58,187 nucleotides of DNA from Firmicutes bacterium CAG:534 (GCA_000436115.1 FR894558.1:217922-276108), one strand, 5' to 3'; positions 16,747 to 24,766 are shown, counted from the first letter of the stretch. Notes: generated by a model from the sequence alone, not told the origin. Numbers and translations are program-made.

Positions 16747-17472
16747 ATGAAGGTCAGAATTAAATTTTCAAAATATGGTCCTATGAAATTTATTGGACAC
16801 CTGGATGTTATGAGATATTTTCAAAAGGCGATCCGGCGCGCCGGGATCGATATTGCATATTCGGAGGGGTTCAGCCCCCATCAGATCATGTCCTTTGCAG
16901 CGCCCCTCTCTGTAGGATATACCAGTGAAGGAGAATATTTTGATATTGAGCTGAGGACTCCTATGGAAGAAGAGGAGCTTCAGAAAAGACTTCAGGGGGT
17001 CATGGTAGAAGGAATTGATATTCTGAAGGTCCAAAATCTGCCAGAAAGTGAAGGGAATGCAATGGCCAGCGTCCAGGCTGCAAGTTATCTTGCAGGATTT
17101 CGCAGTCTATCCTTTTTGCCGGATGACTGGGAGGACAGGCTTCTTGCCTTTTACAAGTCGCCGACCATACCGGTCAACAAAAAGACGAAGCGCGGGGAAA
17201 AAGAAATCGATCTGAAGGAGAGTATTTATCGATTTGAGATCCGGGAGATCCCGGAAAAATGTGCGCTCCTTGAAGCGGCGGCAGGGCATAAAGGAATTTA
17301 CATGCTTTTAAATGCAAGCAGCGGAGGAAATATAAAGCCCTCTTTTGTCATGGAAACATTTTTGGCTGCCATAGGAGTCACATTGCCGGAGTATGGACTT
17401 GTGATCCATCGCGTAGAGACCTATAAGGCTTCTGAAACAGGGGAAATAGAGGATTGGAAAGCGCTTATATGA
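16747..17472 (+). CDS. TIGR03936/DUF2344 radical-SAM-linked protein
   Basis: A 241-residue protein of the family always found next to, or fused with, TIGR03960 radical SAM proteins. It begins MKVRIKFSKYGPMKFIGHLD and contains RRAGIDIAYSEGFSPH, the family's hallmark. No catalytic role is established; it probably binds the substrate of its partner. The start ATG lies 2 bases after the radical-SAM stop, and its stop overlaps the RNase E/G start (ATGA), indicating tight translational coupling of the three genes. Confidence 0.9.
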   Translation: MKVRIKFSKYGPMKFIGHLDVMRYFQKAIRRAGIDIAYSEGFSPHQIMSFAAPLSVGYTSEGEYFDIELRTPMEEEELQKRLQGVMVEGIDILKVQNLPESEGNAMASVQAASYLAGFRSLSFLPDDWEDRLLAFYKSPTIPVNKKTKRGEKEIDLKESIYRFEIREIPEKCALLEAAAGHKGIYMLLNASSGGNIKPSFVMETFLAAIGVTLPEYGLVIHRVETYKASETGEIEDWKALI

Positions 17473-18641
17473 AAAAAGTGATTTTAACTGTAAAATTTCA
17501 TTCGGTGTTTCTTTTTCTGTTAAATGAAAAGGGACAGATCATAATGATTCGCCAGTTCCCTTTGCAGGAGGAATATCTGCCGGGCAGCATTTATATCGGG
17601 CAGGTTACAGAAATCGCGGCAGGGATCGGCGGCGCTTTTGTCGCAATCTCAAAAGAAAGCAAGGTGTTTGTTTCCTTAAAAGATAACGAAAAGCCGATTG
17701 TTTTAAATGGTGGTGTCAAAGAAAGTCTTCGTATCGGAGATCAGGTACTGGTTCAGATCAGCACGCCTCCTTTAAAGACAAAGCTTGCATCCTCTTCCTT
17801 TCTTCTTTCCAGAACGGGCACCTATTGTATTTGCAGGCCCGGCGAGCACGGCATTTCTTATTCCAAAAAGCTTTCGCAGGAGAAGAAAGACCTTTTAAAA
17901 GAATGGATTGCAGAAGGCAAACTGTCCGGCAGGAAAAATTACGGATTTGTGATCAGAACCAATGCGGGAGAGCTTCATGAGGCAGGTCCTTTACTTGCGG
18001 AAATGCAGGAATTTATTTGTTTTTTTGATGCCATAAAGGAAAAAGCCCCTTATAGAACCCTATATTCCTGTCTGTATCAGGAAGATCCTGAAATGATATC
18101 TGTTCTGAAGGATTTACCGATCTCATCTTATGATGAGGTATTAACAGATGATGAAAGACTGTATCAGCTTCTGTCAGAAAGCAATGTAAAAAACGTAAGA
18201 TTTTATCAGGACGATCAGCTTTCGATCTGGGCGCTGTACAGTCTGGAAAGCGGTCTGAAACAGGCCACTGAGAAAAAGGTCTGGCTGCCCTCCGGGGGAT
18301 ATCTGGTAATTGAGCCCACAGAGGCAATGCTTGTGATCGACGTAAACACGGGAAAGGGCAGTATTCAAAAAGGAACCCGCGAATGCGGTATCGCCCTTAA
18401 GGTAAATCTGGAGGCGGCAAAGGAAATTGCAAGGCAGCTCAGGATCCGGAATATTTCCGGAATGATCATGGTTGATTTTATTAATATGAAGTCGAAGGAA
18501 GAAGAACAGTTTTTAATGGAAAAGCTTGCAGGCTATCTGGCCGAAGATACGGTTAAGACCAGACTGATCGATATGACGCCTCTTGGAATTGTGGAAATAA
18601 CAAGAAAAAAAGTAAGCAAACCTCTTGACATCAAATCCTGA
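17469..18641 (+). CDS. rng: Ribonuclease E/G family protein without Zn-link
   Basis: A 390-residue endoribonuclease of the RNase G/E family, involved in rRNA processing and mRNA decay. It has the N-terminal S1-like region (GSIYIGQVTEIAAGIGGAFVAI), and the catalytic core with LVIDVNTGKGS and MIMVDFINM, which carry the two Mg-binding aspartates, followed by LGIVEITRKKVSKPL. The protein stops there, before the CPxC Zn-link that holds the tetramer in Escherichia coli RNase E. This may mean a different oligomeric state. ATG 17469 overlaps the previous stop (ATGA). The rplU promoter's -35 box lies inside its last codons. Confidence 0.9.
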   Translation: MKKVILTVKFHSVFLFLLNEKGQIIMIRQFPLQEEYLPGSIYIGQVTEIAAGIGGAFVAISKESKVFVSLKDNEKPIVLNGGVKESLRIGDQVLVQISTPPLKTKLASSSFLLSRTGTYCICRPGEHGISYSKKLSQEKKDLLKEWIAEGKLSGRKNYGFVIRTNAGELHEAGPLLAEMQEFICFFDAIKEKAPYRTLYSCLYQEDPEMISVLKDLPISSYDEVLTDDERLYQLLSESNVKNVRFYQDDQLSIWALYSLESGLKQATEKKVWLPSGGYLVIEPTEAMLVIDVNTGKGSIQKGTRECGIALKVNLEAAKEIARQLRIRNISGMIMVDFINMKSKEEEQFLMEKLAGYLAEDTVKTRLIDMTPLGIVEITRKKVSKPLDIKS

Positions 18642-18653
18642 GGATGCTATATT
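18625..18653 (+). promoter_or_regulatory. Sigma-A promoter of rplU-prp-rpmA
   Basis: TTGACA (18625-18630) and TATATT (18648-18653) are 17 bases apart. The -35 box is within the end of the RNase E/G gene and the -10 lies just after its stop. It gives the ribosomal protein genes their own start near 18660. Confidence 0.85.
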
Positions 18654-18660
18654 ATCTGAG

Positions 18661-18749
18661 TATGCCGCATAACTAGGTATAAGTGCGCTTTGCGCCACCA
18701 AAGTTAGCGAGTAAAATCAGTTTCGGCTGGTTAGTATAGGAGGTGCCAT
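18661..18749 (+). ncRNA. Probable ribosomal protein L21 leader
   Basis: The 89-base transcribed leader of rplU is long for such a gene and can fold: GTGCGC TTT GCGCCAC forms a short hairpin with one bulge, and AATCAG TTTCGG CTGGTT a second one ahead of the AGGAGGTG ribosome binding site at 18738. Firmicutes carry an L21 leader (Rfam L21_leader) here through which L21 is thought to control its operon. The assignment rests on position and hairpins; I could not run a covariance search. Confidence 0.55.
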
Positions 18750-19055
18750 ATGTACGCAATCATTGCAACAGGTGGAAAGCAGTACAAAGTTTCCGAAGGT
18801 GATGTGATCAAGGTTGAAAAGATCGACGCCGAGCCCGGAACAACTGTGACATTTGATCAGGTAGTAGCTGTAAGCGATAAGGAGCTTAAAGTTGCCGGCG
18901 ATGTAAAGGATGCAAGCGTAACTGCAACCGTTATGGAGCAGGGAAAATTCCGCAAGGTTATCGTTTACAAGTATAAGAGAAAAACCGGATACCACAAGAA
19001 AAACGGTCACAGACAAGCATACACACAGGTTAAGATTGACAAGATCAATGCATAA
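18750..19055 (+). CDS. rplU: Large subunit ribosomal protein L21
   Basis: A 101-residue L21 protein of the 50S subunit, binding 23S rRNA. It begins MYAIIATGGKQYKVSEGD and ends with KRKTGYHKKNGHRQ and TQVKIDKI, as in all bacterial L21. AGGAGGTG is directly upstream. It forms the conserved triplet rplU-prp-rpmA with its own promoter and a strong terminator after rpmA. Confidence 0.98.
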   Translation: MYAIIATGGKQYKVSEGDVIKVEKIDAEPGTTVTFDQVVAVSDKELKVAGDVKDASVTATVMEQGKFRKVIVYKYKRKTGYHKKNGHRQAYTQVKIDKINA

Positions 19056-19084
19056 TCAGTGTTTTTGCATGTAATGGATTTTTT

Positions 19085-19411
19085 ATGACAACCATAACAA
19101 TCATGAAATCTAAAACCGGAGAGTATCGGGAGGTAACCTGCGCAGGACATGCAGGCTATGCACAGGCAGGCAGCGATATTATCTGCAGTGCCATTTCCAT
19201 TCTGGTGATCAACACCATCAATTCTCTGGAACAGCTGACGGAAACGGACAGCGTTGTAACAGCGGAAGAAGAAAGCGGTAAGATTTATCTTAAGCTGAAT
19301 AGAGTTGATGAAAAGGGAACGCTTCTTTTGGATGCCATGGTTTTAGGGTTACAAAATGTCGTAGCAGAATACGGCAAACGGTATTTGAAATTGATCATTA
19401 AGGAGGTGTAA
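19085..19411 (+). CDS. prp: Ribosomal-processing cysteine protease Prp
   Basis: A 108-residue cysteine protease that removes the N-terminal extension of ribosomal protein L27 in Firmicutes and related phyla. The catalytic pair is visible in CAGHAGYAQAGSDIICSAIS: the His of GHAGYA and the Cys of IICSAIS. Its substrate, L27 with an extension ending in LQFF, is encoded 3 bases downstream, so sequence and neighbour agree. The ribosome binding site before ATG 19085 is weak, which may keep the protease at low level. The gene end carries the AGGAGGTG site for rpmA. Confidence 0.94.
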   Translation: MTTITIMKSKTGEYREVTCAGHAGYAQAGSDIICSAISILVINTINSLEQLTETDSVVTAEEESGKIYLKLNRVDEKGTLLLDAMVLGLQNVVAEYGKRYLKLIIKEV

Positions 19412-19414
19412 TCC

Positions 19415-19699
19415 ATGTTAAAGTTGAACCTTCAATTTTTTGCTCATAAAAAGGGAGTTGGTTCTACCAAGAACGGTAGAGATTCCGAGTCCAAGAGATT
19501 GGGAGCAAAGAGAGCTGACGGACAATTCGTAAAGGCTGGAAATATTTTATACAGACAGCGCGGAACCAAGATCCATCCCGGAACCAATGTGGGACGCGGC
19601 GGTGATGATACTTTGTTTGCACTGGTAGACGGCGTACTCAGATTTGAAAGAGTTGGAAGAGATAAGAAACAGGCTTCCGTTTACCCTGTAGAAAAATAA
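19415..19699 (+). CDS. rpmA: Large subunit ribosomal protein L27 (with cleavable N-terminus)
   Basis: A 94-residue L27, located near the peptidyl transferase centre. The protein starts MLKLNLQFFAHKKG: the first nine residues, ending LQFF, are the extension removed by Prp, leaving AHKKG as mature N-terminus. GRDSESKRLGAKRADGQFV and IHPGTNVGRGGDDTLFA are standard L27 segments. AGGAGGTG is spaced 7 bases from the ATG. The gene ends the rplU-prp-rpmA unit and is followed by a strong terminator. Confidence 0.98.
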   Translation: MLKLNLQFFAHKKGVGSTKNGRDSESKRLGAKRADGQFVKAGNILYRQRGTKIHPGTNVGRGGDDTLFALVDGVLRFERVGRDKKQASVYPVEK

Positions 19700-19710
19700 T
19701 ACGAATTTAC

Positions 19711-19745
19711 AAGGCTTCAAACGTTTTTGTTTGAAGCCTTTTTTA
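19711..19745 (+). terminator. Intrinsic terminator after rpmA
   Basis: AAGGCTTCAAAC (19711-19722) and GTTTGAAGCCTT (19729-19740) form a perfect 12-bp stem with a six-base loop, followed by TTTT. obgE starts 39 bases later with no obvious promoter between, so some read-through may occur. Confidence 0.92.
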
Positions 19746-19783
19746 TCTGAACGAAATGCAGCAGAAGCAGTGAGGTGATAGAA

Positions 19784-21076
19784 ATGTTTGCAGACAGGGC
19801 GAGAATCTATGTGCGAAGCGGAAAAGGAGGCGATGGTCATGTTTCCTTTAGACGCGAAAAATATGTTCCCAGCGGCGGGCCTGATGGCGGTGACGGCGGC
19901 AATGGAGGAAGCGTTATCCTGGAAATCGATGACGGCCTCAACACGCTTACTGATTACAGACATGTAAGAAAATATCATGCCCAGGATGGAGAGAACGGAA
20001 ATAAAAGAAACTGCCGCGGAAAAAGCGGTGAGGACCTCATTTTAAAGGTACCGGAAGGTACTGTTGTGAAGGAAGCAGAAAGCGGGAAAGTGATCGTTGA
20101 TATGTCGGGGGAAAACAGACGCTTTGTTCTGCTAACCGGAGGCAGGGGCGGAAACGGAAACCAGCATTACGCAACCAGTACCATGCAGGCGCCTAAATAT
20201 GCGCAGCCCGGACAGCCCGCAAAGGAGCTTGAGCTTTTACTTGAACTGAAGGTAATTGCTGATGTAGGGCTTGTAGGCTTTCCAAATGTAGGAAAATCCA
20301 CTTTTCTGACCCAGGTATCCAATGCCAGACCTAAGATTGCAAATTATCATTTCACCACATTAAACCCTCATTTAGGAGTGGTGGATCTTGCAGATGCAAA
20401 GGGCTTTGTAATCGCTGATATTCCCGGTCTTATCGAAGGTGCTTCAGAGGGAGTGGGACTTGGCTATGAGTTTTTGCGCCATATTGAGCGCACAAAGGTC
20501 ATCATCCATATTGTAGACGCAGCGTCTACAGAAGGCCGGGATCCTGTGGAAGATATTTATGCCATTAATAAAGAACTGGAGGCCTATAATCCTGATATTG
20601 CAAAACGTCCTCAGGTCATTGCCGCTAACAAAACAGATATGATCTATGAGGGAGATCTGGATCAGGTTTTAAAGCTAAAGGAAGAGTTTGAGCCCAAAGG
20701 GATCCGGGTATTTCCCATTTCTGCCATCAGCGGAAAGGGGATCCGTGAGCTGCTCTATTATGTAAGGGAAATGTTAGATAAGCTTGATGATAAGCCGGTA
20801 GTATTTGAACAGGAATTTTTCCCGGAATATATGATGGGTGGAAATGAGGATGAACCTTATACGATTTCTTATGATGAGGATAAGCAGGAATATGTGGTAG
20901 AAGGACCCAGGATCGAAAAAATGCTTGGCTATACCAATCTCGATTCCGAGAAGGGCTTTACATTCTTCCAAAATTTCCTTAAAATGAATGGTATCCTGGA
21001 TGAGCTTGAAGCGCTTGGAATTCAGGAGGGAGACACCGTAAGGATGTACGGGCTTGCATTTGATTATTATAAATAA
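19784..21076 (+). CDS. obgE: GTPase Obg/CgtA
   Basis: A 430-residue GTPase used in 50S subunit assembly and stress signalling. Domains in order: the glycine-rich Obg fold (1-158, with GGPDGGDGGNGGSV and RGGNGNQHYATS), the G domain (159-330, with GFPNVGKST, DIPGLIEGA and NKTD), and a C-terminal OCT domain (about 350-425, YVVEGPRIEKML). Start ATG 19784 has GAGGTG 6 bases upstream. It opens a run with yhbY, nadD, yqeK and rsfS, a standard Firmicutes ribosome/NAD cluster. Confidence 0.97.
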   Translation: MFADRARIYVRSGKGGDGHVSFRREKYVPSGGPDGGDGGNGGSVILEIDDGLNTLTDYRHVRKYHAQDGENGNKRNCRGKSGEDLILKVPEGTVVKEAESGKVIVDMSGENRRFVLLTGGRGGNGNQHYATSTMQAPKYAQPGQPAKELELLLELKVIADVGLVGFPNVGKSTFLTQVSNARPKIANYHFTTLNPHLGVVDLADAKGFVIADIPGLIEGASEGVGLGYEFLRHIERTKVIIHIVDAASTEGRDPVEDIYAINKELEAYNPDIAKRPQVIAANKTDMIYEGDLDQVLKLKEEFEPKGIRVFPISAISGKGIRELLYYVREMLDKLDDKPVVFEQEFFPEYMMGGNEDEPYTISYDEDKQEYVVEGPRIEKMLGYTNLDSEKGFTFFQNFLKMNGILDELEALGIQEGDTVRMYGLAFDYYK

Positions 21077-21107
21077 AAGGCAACAACAGAAAGGCACGGA
21101 AAATACA

Positions 21108-21398
21108 ATGACAAGTAAGCAGCGGGCATATTTAAAAGGACTGGCAATGAGTTTGGATCCGGTTTTCCAGATTGGAAAAGCAAGCCTGACACCGGAAGTA
21201 ACAGAGGCTGTACGGGAAACCTTCCATACCAGGGAACTGGTGAAGCTTGCAGTGCTGAAAAACTGTATGGATGATCCCAGACAGCTTGCAGAGATGCTTG
21301 CCGAGCGAACCGGTGCGCAGGTTGTGCAGGTGATCGGGAAAAAGATCGTTCTTTACAAGGAAAATAAAGACCACAAGAAAATTGAACTTCCAAGATAG
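21108..21398 (+). CDS. yhbY: YhbY-type RNA-binding protein (CRM domain)
   Basis: A 96-residue CRM-domain protein that associates with pre-50S particles. It shows the family pattern SKQRAYLKGLA near the N-terminus, FQIGKASLTPEV (the GKxG-like loop region), REL.K..VLKNC, and IGKKIVLYKEN at the end. The chosen ATG 21108 avoids overlap with obgE. It lies between obgE and nadD with 8 bases to the latter, in a block of ribosome assembly genes. Confidence 0.93.
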   Translation: MTSKQRAYLKGLAMSLDPVFQIGKASLTPEVTEAVRETFHTRELVKLAVLKNCMDDPRQLAEMLAERTGAQVVQVIGKKIVLYKENKDHKKIELPR

Positions 21399-21406
21399 GA
21401 GCAGGC

Positions 21407-22039
21407 ATGGAGGAACAAAAAAGAAGAAAAATCGGTATTCTGGGCGGAACTTTCAATCCGATCCACTTTGGACATTTGATGCTGGCTCAACAGGCCCTTG
21501 AAACCCTTGCGCTGGATCAGGTTCTGTTTATGCCAAGTGGAAATTCCTATATGAAGCAGGGAAGGGATATTGCTTCCAAAGAACACAGGGCTAAAATGAT
21601 AGAGCTTGCCATTGAAGGACAGGAGGAATTTGGCCTGTCTGATATGGAGCTTATGCGGACAGGCCCTACTTATACCTGCGATACCGTTATGGAACTGAAG
21701 ATACAGTATCCCAATGATGAATTTTACTTTATCATGGGTGCGGACAGCCTGCTTATGCTTGAAAGCTGGAAGAATCCGGAGATCCTGCTTGAAAACTGTG
21801 TGGTTGCCGCTGCTGTAAGGGGAACCGGTACGGAAGAACGTCTGCAAAAGATCATTTCCCATCTGATCTATGAATATCATGCAGACATCAGGATCCTGCC
21901 CGCCAGGTTTGTAGATCTTTCTTCTTCGGAAATAAGAGAACGGATTTATTACGGAAGATCTGTCCGCTATATGCTTCCGGATGCAGTGCTTTCTTATATA
22001 GAAGAACAGAATTTATATCATAGGAAGGATCGCTCCTGA
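21407..22039 (+). CDS. nadD: Nicotinate-nucleotide adenylyltransferase
   Basis: A 210-residue NadD that adenylates nicotinate mononucleotide with ATP, leading to NAD. The nucleotidyltransferase motifs GILGGTFNPIHFGHL and LSSSEIRERI (the ISSTxIR equivalent) are present, with FIMGADSLLML and TGPTYTCDT between them. The stop is one base before the yqeK start, so the two are cotranslated. This nadD-yqeK-rsfS order is standard in Firmicutes. Confidence 0.96.
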   Translation: MEEQKRRKIGILGGTFNPIHFGHLMLAQQALETLALDQVLFMPSGNSYMKQGRDIASKEHRAKMIELAIEGQEEFGLSDMELMRTGPTYTCDTVMELKIQYPNDEFYFIMGADSLLMLESWKNPEILLENCVVAAAVRGTGTEERLQKIISHLIYEYHADIRILPARFVDLSSSEIRERIYYGRSVRYMLPDAVLSYIEEQNLYHRKDRS

Positions 22040-22040
22040 T

Positions 22041-22646
22041 ATGAAAAATGTAGACATTGGAAAAATACGAAAGAAAATGGAAAAGACACTGGATCCTAAA
22101 CGTTATGAGCATACCCTTGGGGTGGCATATACTGCAAGCTGCCTTGCCATGTGCCACGGAGCAGATCCTGTAAAAGCAAAGGTGGCTGGGCTTCTTCACG
22201 ACAGTGCAAAATGCATGACAAACGAAAAAAGGATTGCAATCTGTAAGAGAAATCATTTGCCTATCAGTCAGGTGGAATGGGAAAATCCTTTTCTTCTTCA
22301 TGCCAAGGTCGGAAGCTACCTTGCAAAATCAGAATATCATATTACAGATCAGGACATCCTGAATGCAATCCTGTATCACACAACAGGCCGTCCCGGAATG
22401 TCCCGGCTTGAAAAAATCGTTTATGTGGCTGATTACATTGAGCCTTCCAGGAAACAGGCCCCCCATTTAAGCGACATCAGAAAGCTGGCGTTTCGCGATC
22501 TGGATGAGGCATTGTTCCGGATCCTGAAGGATACCCTGGAATATCTGCAGGGCATCGGAAATACCGTGGATCAGATGACACAGGAAACCTACGATTTTTA
22601 TCAGGCGAACCGGAAGGGTTCAAAGGAAGGAGACACTTGTGACTGA
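22041..22646 (+). CDS. yqeK: YqeK-type HD-domain hydrolase (Ap4A hydrolase)
   Basis: A 201-residue HD-domain phosphohydrolase. Metal ligands are seen in RYEHTLGVAY, LLHDSAK (the HD pair), LLHAKVGSYLA and LYHTTGRPGMS, followed by IVYVADYIEPSRK. YqeK family members split symmetrical Ap4A to ADP. The 3' end overlaps rsfS by 8 bases, indicating coupling, and nadD is immediately upstream. Confidence 0.94.
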   Translation: MKNVDIGKIRKKMEKTLDPKRYEHTLGVAYTASCLAMCHGADPVKAKVAGLLHDSAKCMTNEKRIAICKRNHLPISQVEWENPFLLHAKVGSYLAKSEYHITDQDILNAILYHTTGRPGMSRLEKIVYVADYIEPSRKQAPHLSDIRKLAFRDLDEALFRILKDTLEYLQGIGNTVDQMTQETYDFYQANRKGSKEGDTCD

Positions 22647-23007
22647 AAACAGCATTAAAAAGGAAGCCGGCATTGCGGTAATGGCTTTGGAAGATAAAAA
22701 AGCAGAAGATATCAGAGTGATCAATATTGAAACGGTTTCGGTTATTGCAGATTATTTTATCATTGCAACCGGAACAAATGCAAACCAGATCAAGGCCATG
22801 GCAGATGAAGTAGAGGAAAAGCTTGGAAGGGCCGGATTTATGTTAAAGCAAAAAGAAGGCTATGAGCATGCAAACTGGGTGCTTCTTGACTTTGGCGATG
22901 TGATCGTTCATATTTTTGATAAGGAAAATCGTTTCTTTTACGATCTGGAACGGATCTGGAGAGACGGAAAAGTAATGGAGCCTTCTGAACTGAAGGCATT
23001 TCTGTAA
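22639..23007 (+). CDS. rsfS: Ribosomal silencing factor RsfS
   Basis: A 122-residue RsfS/Iojap protein that binds L14 on the 50S subunit and blocks joining of subunits under nutrient shortage. VIADYFIIATGTNANQ, EGYEHANWVLLDFGDVIVH and FDKENRFFYDLERIW are the family's conserved segments. It starts with GTG at 22639, preceded by AAGGAAGGAG, and overlaps yqeK by 8 bases. A bidirectional terminator follows. Confidence 0.96.
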   Translation: MTENSIKKEAGIAVMALEDKKAEDIRVINIETVSVIADYFIIATGTNANQIKAMADEVEEKLGRAGFMLKQKEGYEHANWVLLDFGDVIVHIFDKENRFFYDLERIWRDGKVMEPSELKAFL

Positions 23008-23015
23008 AACTATGT

Positions 23016-23042
23016 ATACCCTGCATCACTGCAGGGTATTTT
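23016..23042. terminator. Bidirectional terminator between rsfS and the DUF378 gene
   Basis: ATACCCTGCA (23016-23025) and TGCAGGGTAT (23030-23039) form a perfect 10-bp stem with a TCAC loop, followed by TTT on the plus strand. The convergent DUF378 gene ends 5 bases beyond. Confidence 0.75.
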
Positions 23043-23046
23043 GCTG

Positions 23047-23265
23047 TTAATCGCGGTTTTTGTCGACTCCCCCTGCATACATATAAAAGGTAATCAAATA
23101 AAGCCCCGATATCCCCACAAGTGCATAAATGATCCTGGAAAGCCAGCTCATATTTCCGAAAATAAACGCAACCAGGTCAAAGGAAAAGAAACCGATCAGT
23201 CCCCAGTTAACAGCACCGATGATCGCTATGGTAAGCGCAACACAATCCAAACATTTATTGTTCAC
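23047..23265 (-). CDS. DUF378 small membrane protein
   Basis: A 72-residue protein with two membrane segments, of the DUF378 family. CLDCVALTIAIIGAVNWGLIGFF and IIYALVGISGLYLI are the typical halves; the NWGL motif between the membrane segment and loop is the family mark. Function is unknown. It starts with GTG at 23265, with GGAGGTG 8 bases upstream. It stands alone on the minus strand between the rsfS terminator and the liv promoter region. Confidence 0.85.
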   Translation of the reverse strand: MNNKCLDCVALTIAIIGAVNWGLIGFFSFDLVAFIFGNMSWLSRIIYALVGISGLYLITFYMYAGGVDKNRD

Positions 23266-23372
23266 TTAACATTCACCTCCAAATCTGAAAAACGTGACCG
23301 CAGGCAGTCTACTTTATTCTTTCCGTTATAAAAAAAAATATGCAGATGAGTTTCCTGTGTGAAACATGAAAG

Positions 23373-23401
23373 TTGACAATACTCAATTTTTAGGTTATTA
23401 T
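23373..23401 (+). promoter_or_regulatory. Sigma-A promoter of the liv operon
   Basis: TTGACA (23373-23378) and TATTAT (23396-23401) are 17 bases apart. The A/T-rich leader that follows leads to AAGGAGGAG upstream of livJ, a strong ribosome binding site. This matches the need for abundant binding protein. Confidence 0.85.
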
Positions 23402-23446
23402 AGCGTTTGAAATATTTTTTTAAATATTTTTAAGGAGGAGAGCATT

Positions 23447-24691
23447 ATGAAAAAGATGAAAAAAGTAATGAGTCTGTTGCTTGTTATGGCAATGATGACA
23501 GCATTGGTTTCCGGATGCGCAAACAGCGGAAACAGTGATGCAGCAGGCGACACAGCAGCAGAAAGCACAGATGCTGCAGCACAGGCTGATGATGCCACTG
23601 CAGAAAGCACAGCAGCTGACGGACCGACCTTTAAGATCGGCGGCATCGGACCGATTACCGGAAGCGCAGCAGTTTACGGTATGGCAGTTCAAAACGGTGC
23701 AGATCTTGCCATTAAGGAGATCAATGCAGCAGGCGGAATCAACGGTTACAAGATCGAGTACAATTTCCAGGATGATGAGTGTGACAACGAGAAATCTGTC
23801 AATGCTTATAATACCCTTAAGGATTGGGGCATGAATATCCTTCTTGGCTCTGTAACCAGCGGATGCTGTATTGCAGTTGCAGCAGAATCTTCTAATGATA
23901 ACATGTTCCAGATCACACCTTCCGGATCTTCTGTAGATTGTATCAACGGAAATGATAATGTTTTCCAGGTATGCTTCACAGATCCTAACCAGGGTGTTGG
24001 TGCTGCACAGTACATTGGTGAAAACGGAGTGGCAAGCAAGGTAGCTGTTATTTATGACAGCTCTGATGTATATTCTTCCGGTATTTATGAAAAATTTACA
24101 GCAGAAGCAGCAAATCAGCCTTTTGAAATCGTTGCAGCAGAAGCATTCACCGCTGACAACAAGACAGACTTTTCTGTACAGCTTCAGAAGGCTAAGGATG
24201 CAGGCGCAGAGCTGATTTTCCTTCCCATTTACTATTCAGAGGCTTCCCTGATCCTTACACAGGCAAATGCAATGGGCTACGCCACTAAGTTCTTTGGCTG
24301 TGACGGACTTGACGGTATCCTTGGGGTAGAGAATTTCGATACTTCCCTTGCAGAGGGCGTTATGCTTTTAACACCTTTCGCAGCAGATGCCCAGGATGAT
24401 GCAACCAAGGCATTTGTAAGCGCTTATGAAGCTGCTTACGGTGAGACACCGAACCAGTTTGCAGCAGATGCCTATGATGCAATATATATTATCAAGGCAG
24501 CTGTAGAAGCAAGCGGCGCTACACCGGATCTGAGCGCTTCTGATCTCTGCGATCAGCTTAAGGCTGCAATGGGAACCATCAGTGTTGACGGTCTGACCGG
24601 AGCAGGTATGTCCTGGGATGCTGACGGTGCTGTTAACAAGGCTCCTAAGGCTATGGAGATCGTAAACGGCAATTACTCATTAATTCAGTAA
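23447..24691 (+). CDS. livJ: Branched-chain amino acid ABC transporter, substrate-binding lipoprotein
   Basis: A 414-residue extracellular lipoprotein. The signal MKKMKKVMSLLLVMAMMTALVSGC ends in a lipobox with the lipidated Cys at 24, followed by an Ala/Asp/Thr-rich linker to about residue 60. The rest is a type I periplasmic-binding-protein fold (GGIGPITGSAAVYGMAVQNG, AAGGINGYKIEY, SVTSGCCIAVA, DGLDGILG). It would capture leucine, isoleucine, valine or a related amino acid for LivHMGF. Specificity is inferred from the family. The linker is low-complexity, not a true repeat. Confidence 0.94.
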   Translation: MKKMKKVMSLLLVMAMMTALVSGCANSGNSDAAGDTAAESTDAAAQADDATAESTAADGPTFKIGGIGPITGSAAVYGMAVQNGADLAIKEINAAGGINGYKIEYNFQDDECDNEKSVNAYNTLKDWGMNILLGSVTSGCCIAVAAESSNDNMFQITPSGSSVDCINGNDNVFQVCFTDPNQGVGAAQYIGENGVASKVAVIYDSSDVYSSGIYEKFTAEAANQPFEIVAAEAFTADNKTDFSVQLQKAKDAGAELIFLPIYYSEASLILTQANAMGYATKFFGCDGLDGILGVENFDTSLAEGVMLLTPFAADAQDDATKAFVSAYEAAYGETPNQFAADAYDAIYIIKAAVEASGATPDLSASDLCDQLKAAMGTISVDGLTGAGMSWDADGAVNKAPKAMEIVNGNYSLIQ

Positions 24692-24734
24692 TCAGCAAAA
24701 ATAACAATCTATTGTGATTTGTTTGGTAACCAAC

Positions 24735-24766
24735 GGGGGTTGCAGACTGTGCAACCCCCATTTGTT
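24735..24766 (+). terminator. Stem-loop between livJ and livH (partial terminator)
   Basis: GGGGGTTGCA (24735-24744) and TGCAACCCCC (24750-24759) form a perfect 10-bp GC-rich stem with loop GACTG, followed by ATTTGTTTTCATTT. It lies in a 106-base gap in an otherwise compact operon. It probably lowers expression of the membrane and ATPase genes relative to livJ, or stabilises the livJ mRNA end. Confidence 0.65.

Noticed and set aside
21353..21880. Open frame of 175 codons on the minus strand
   Set aside because: Antisense to nadD, which has full family motifs; no ribosome site.
23510..23640. Tandem repeat in the N-terminal region of livJ
   Set aside because: The Ala/Asp/Thr/Glu-rich stretch uses related codons but shows no regular unit; it is a usual lipoprotein linker.
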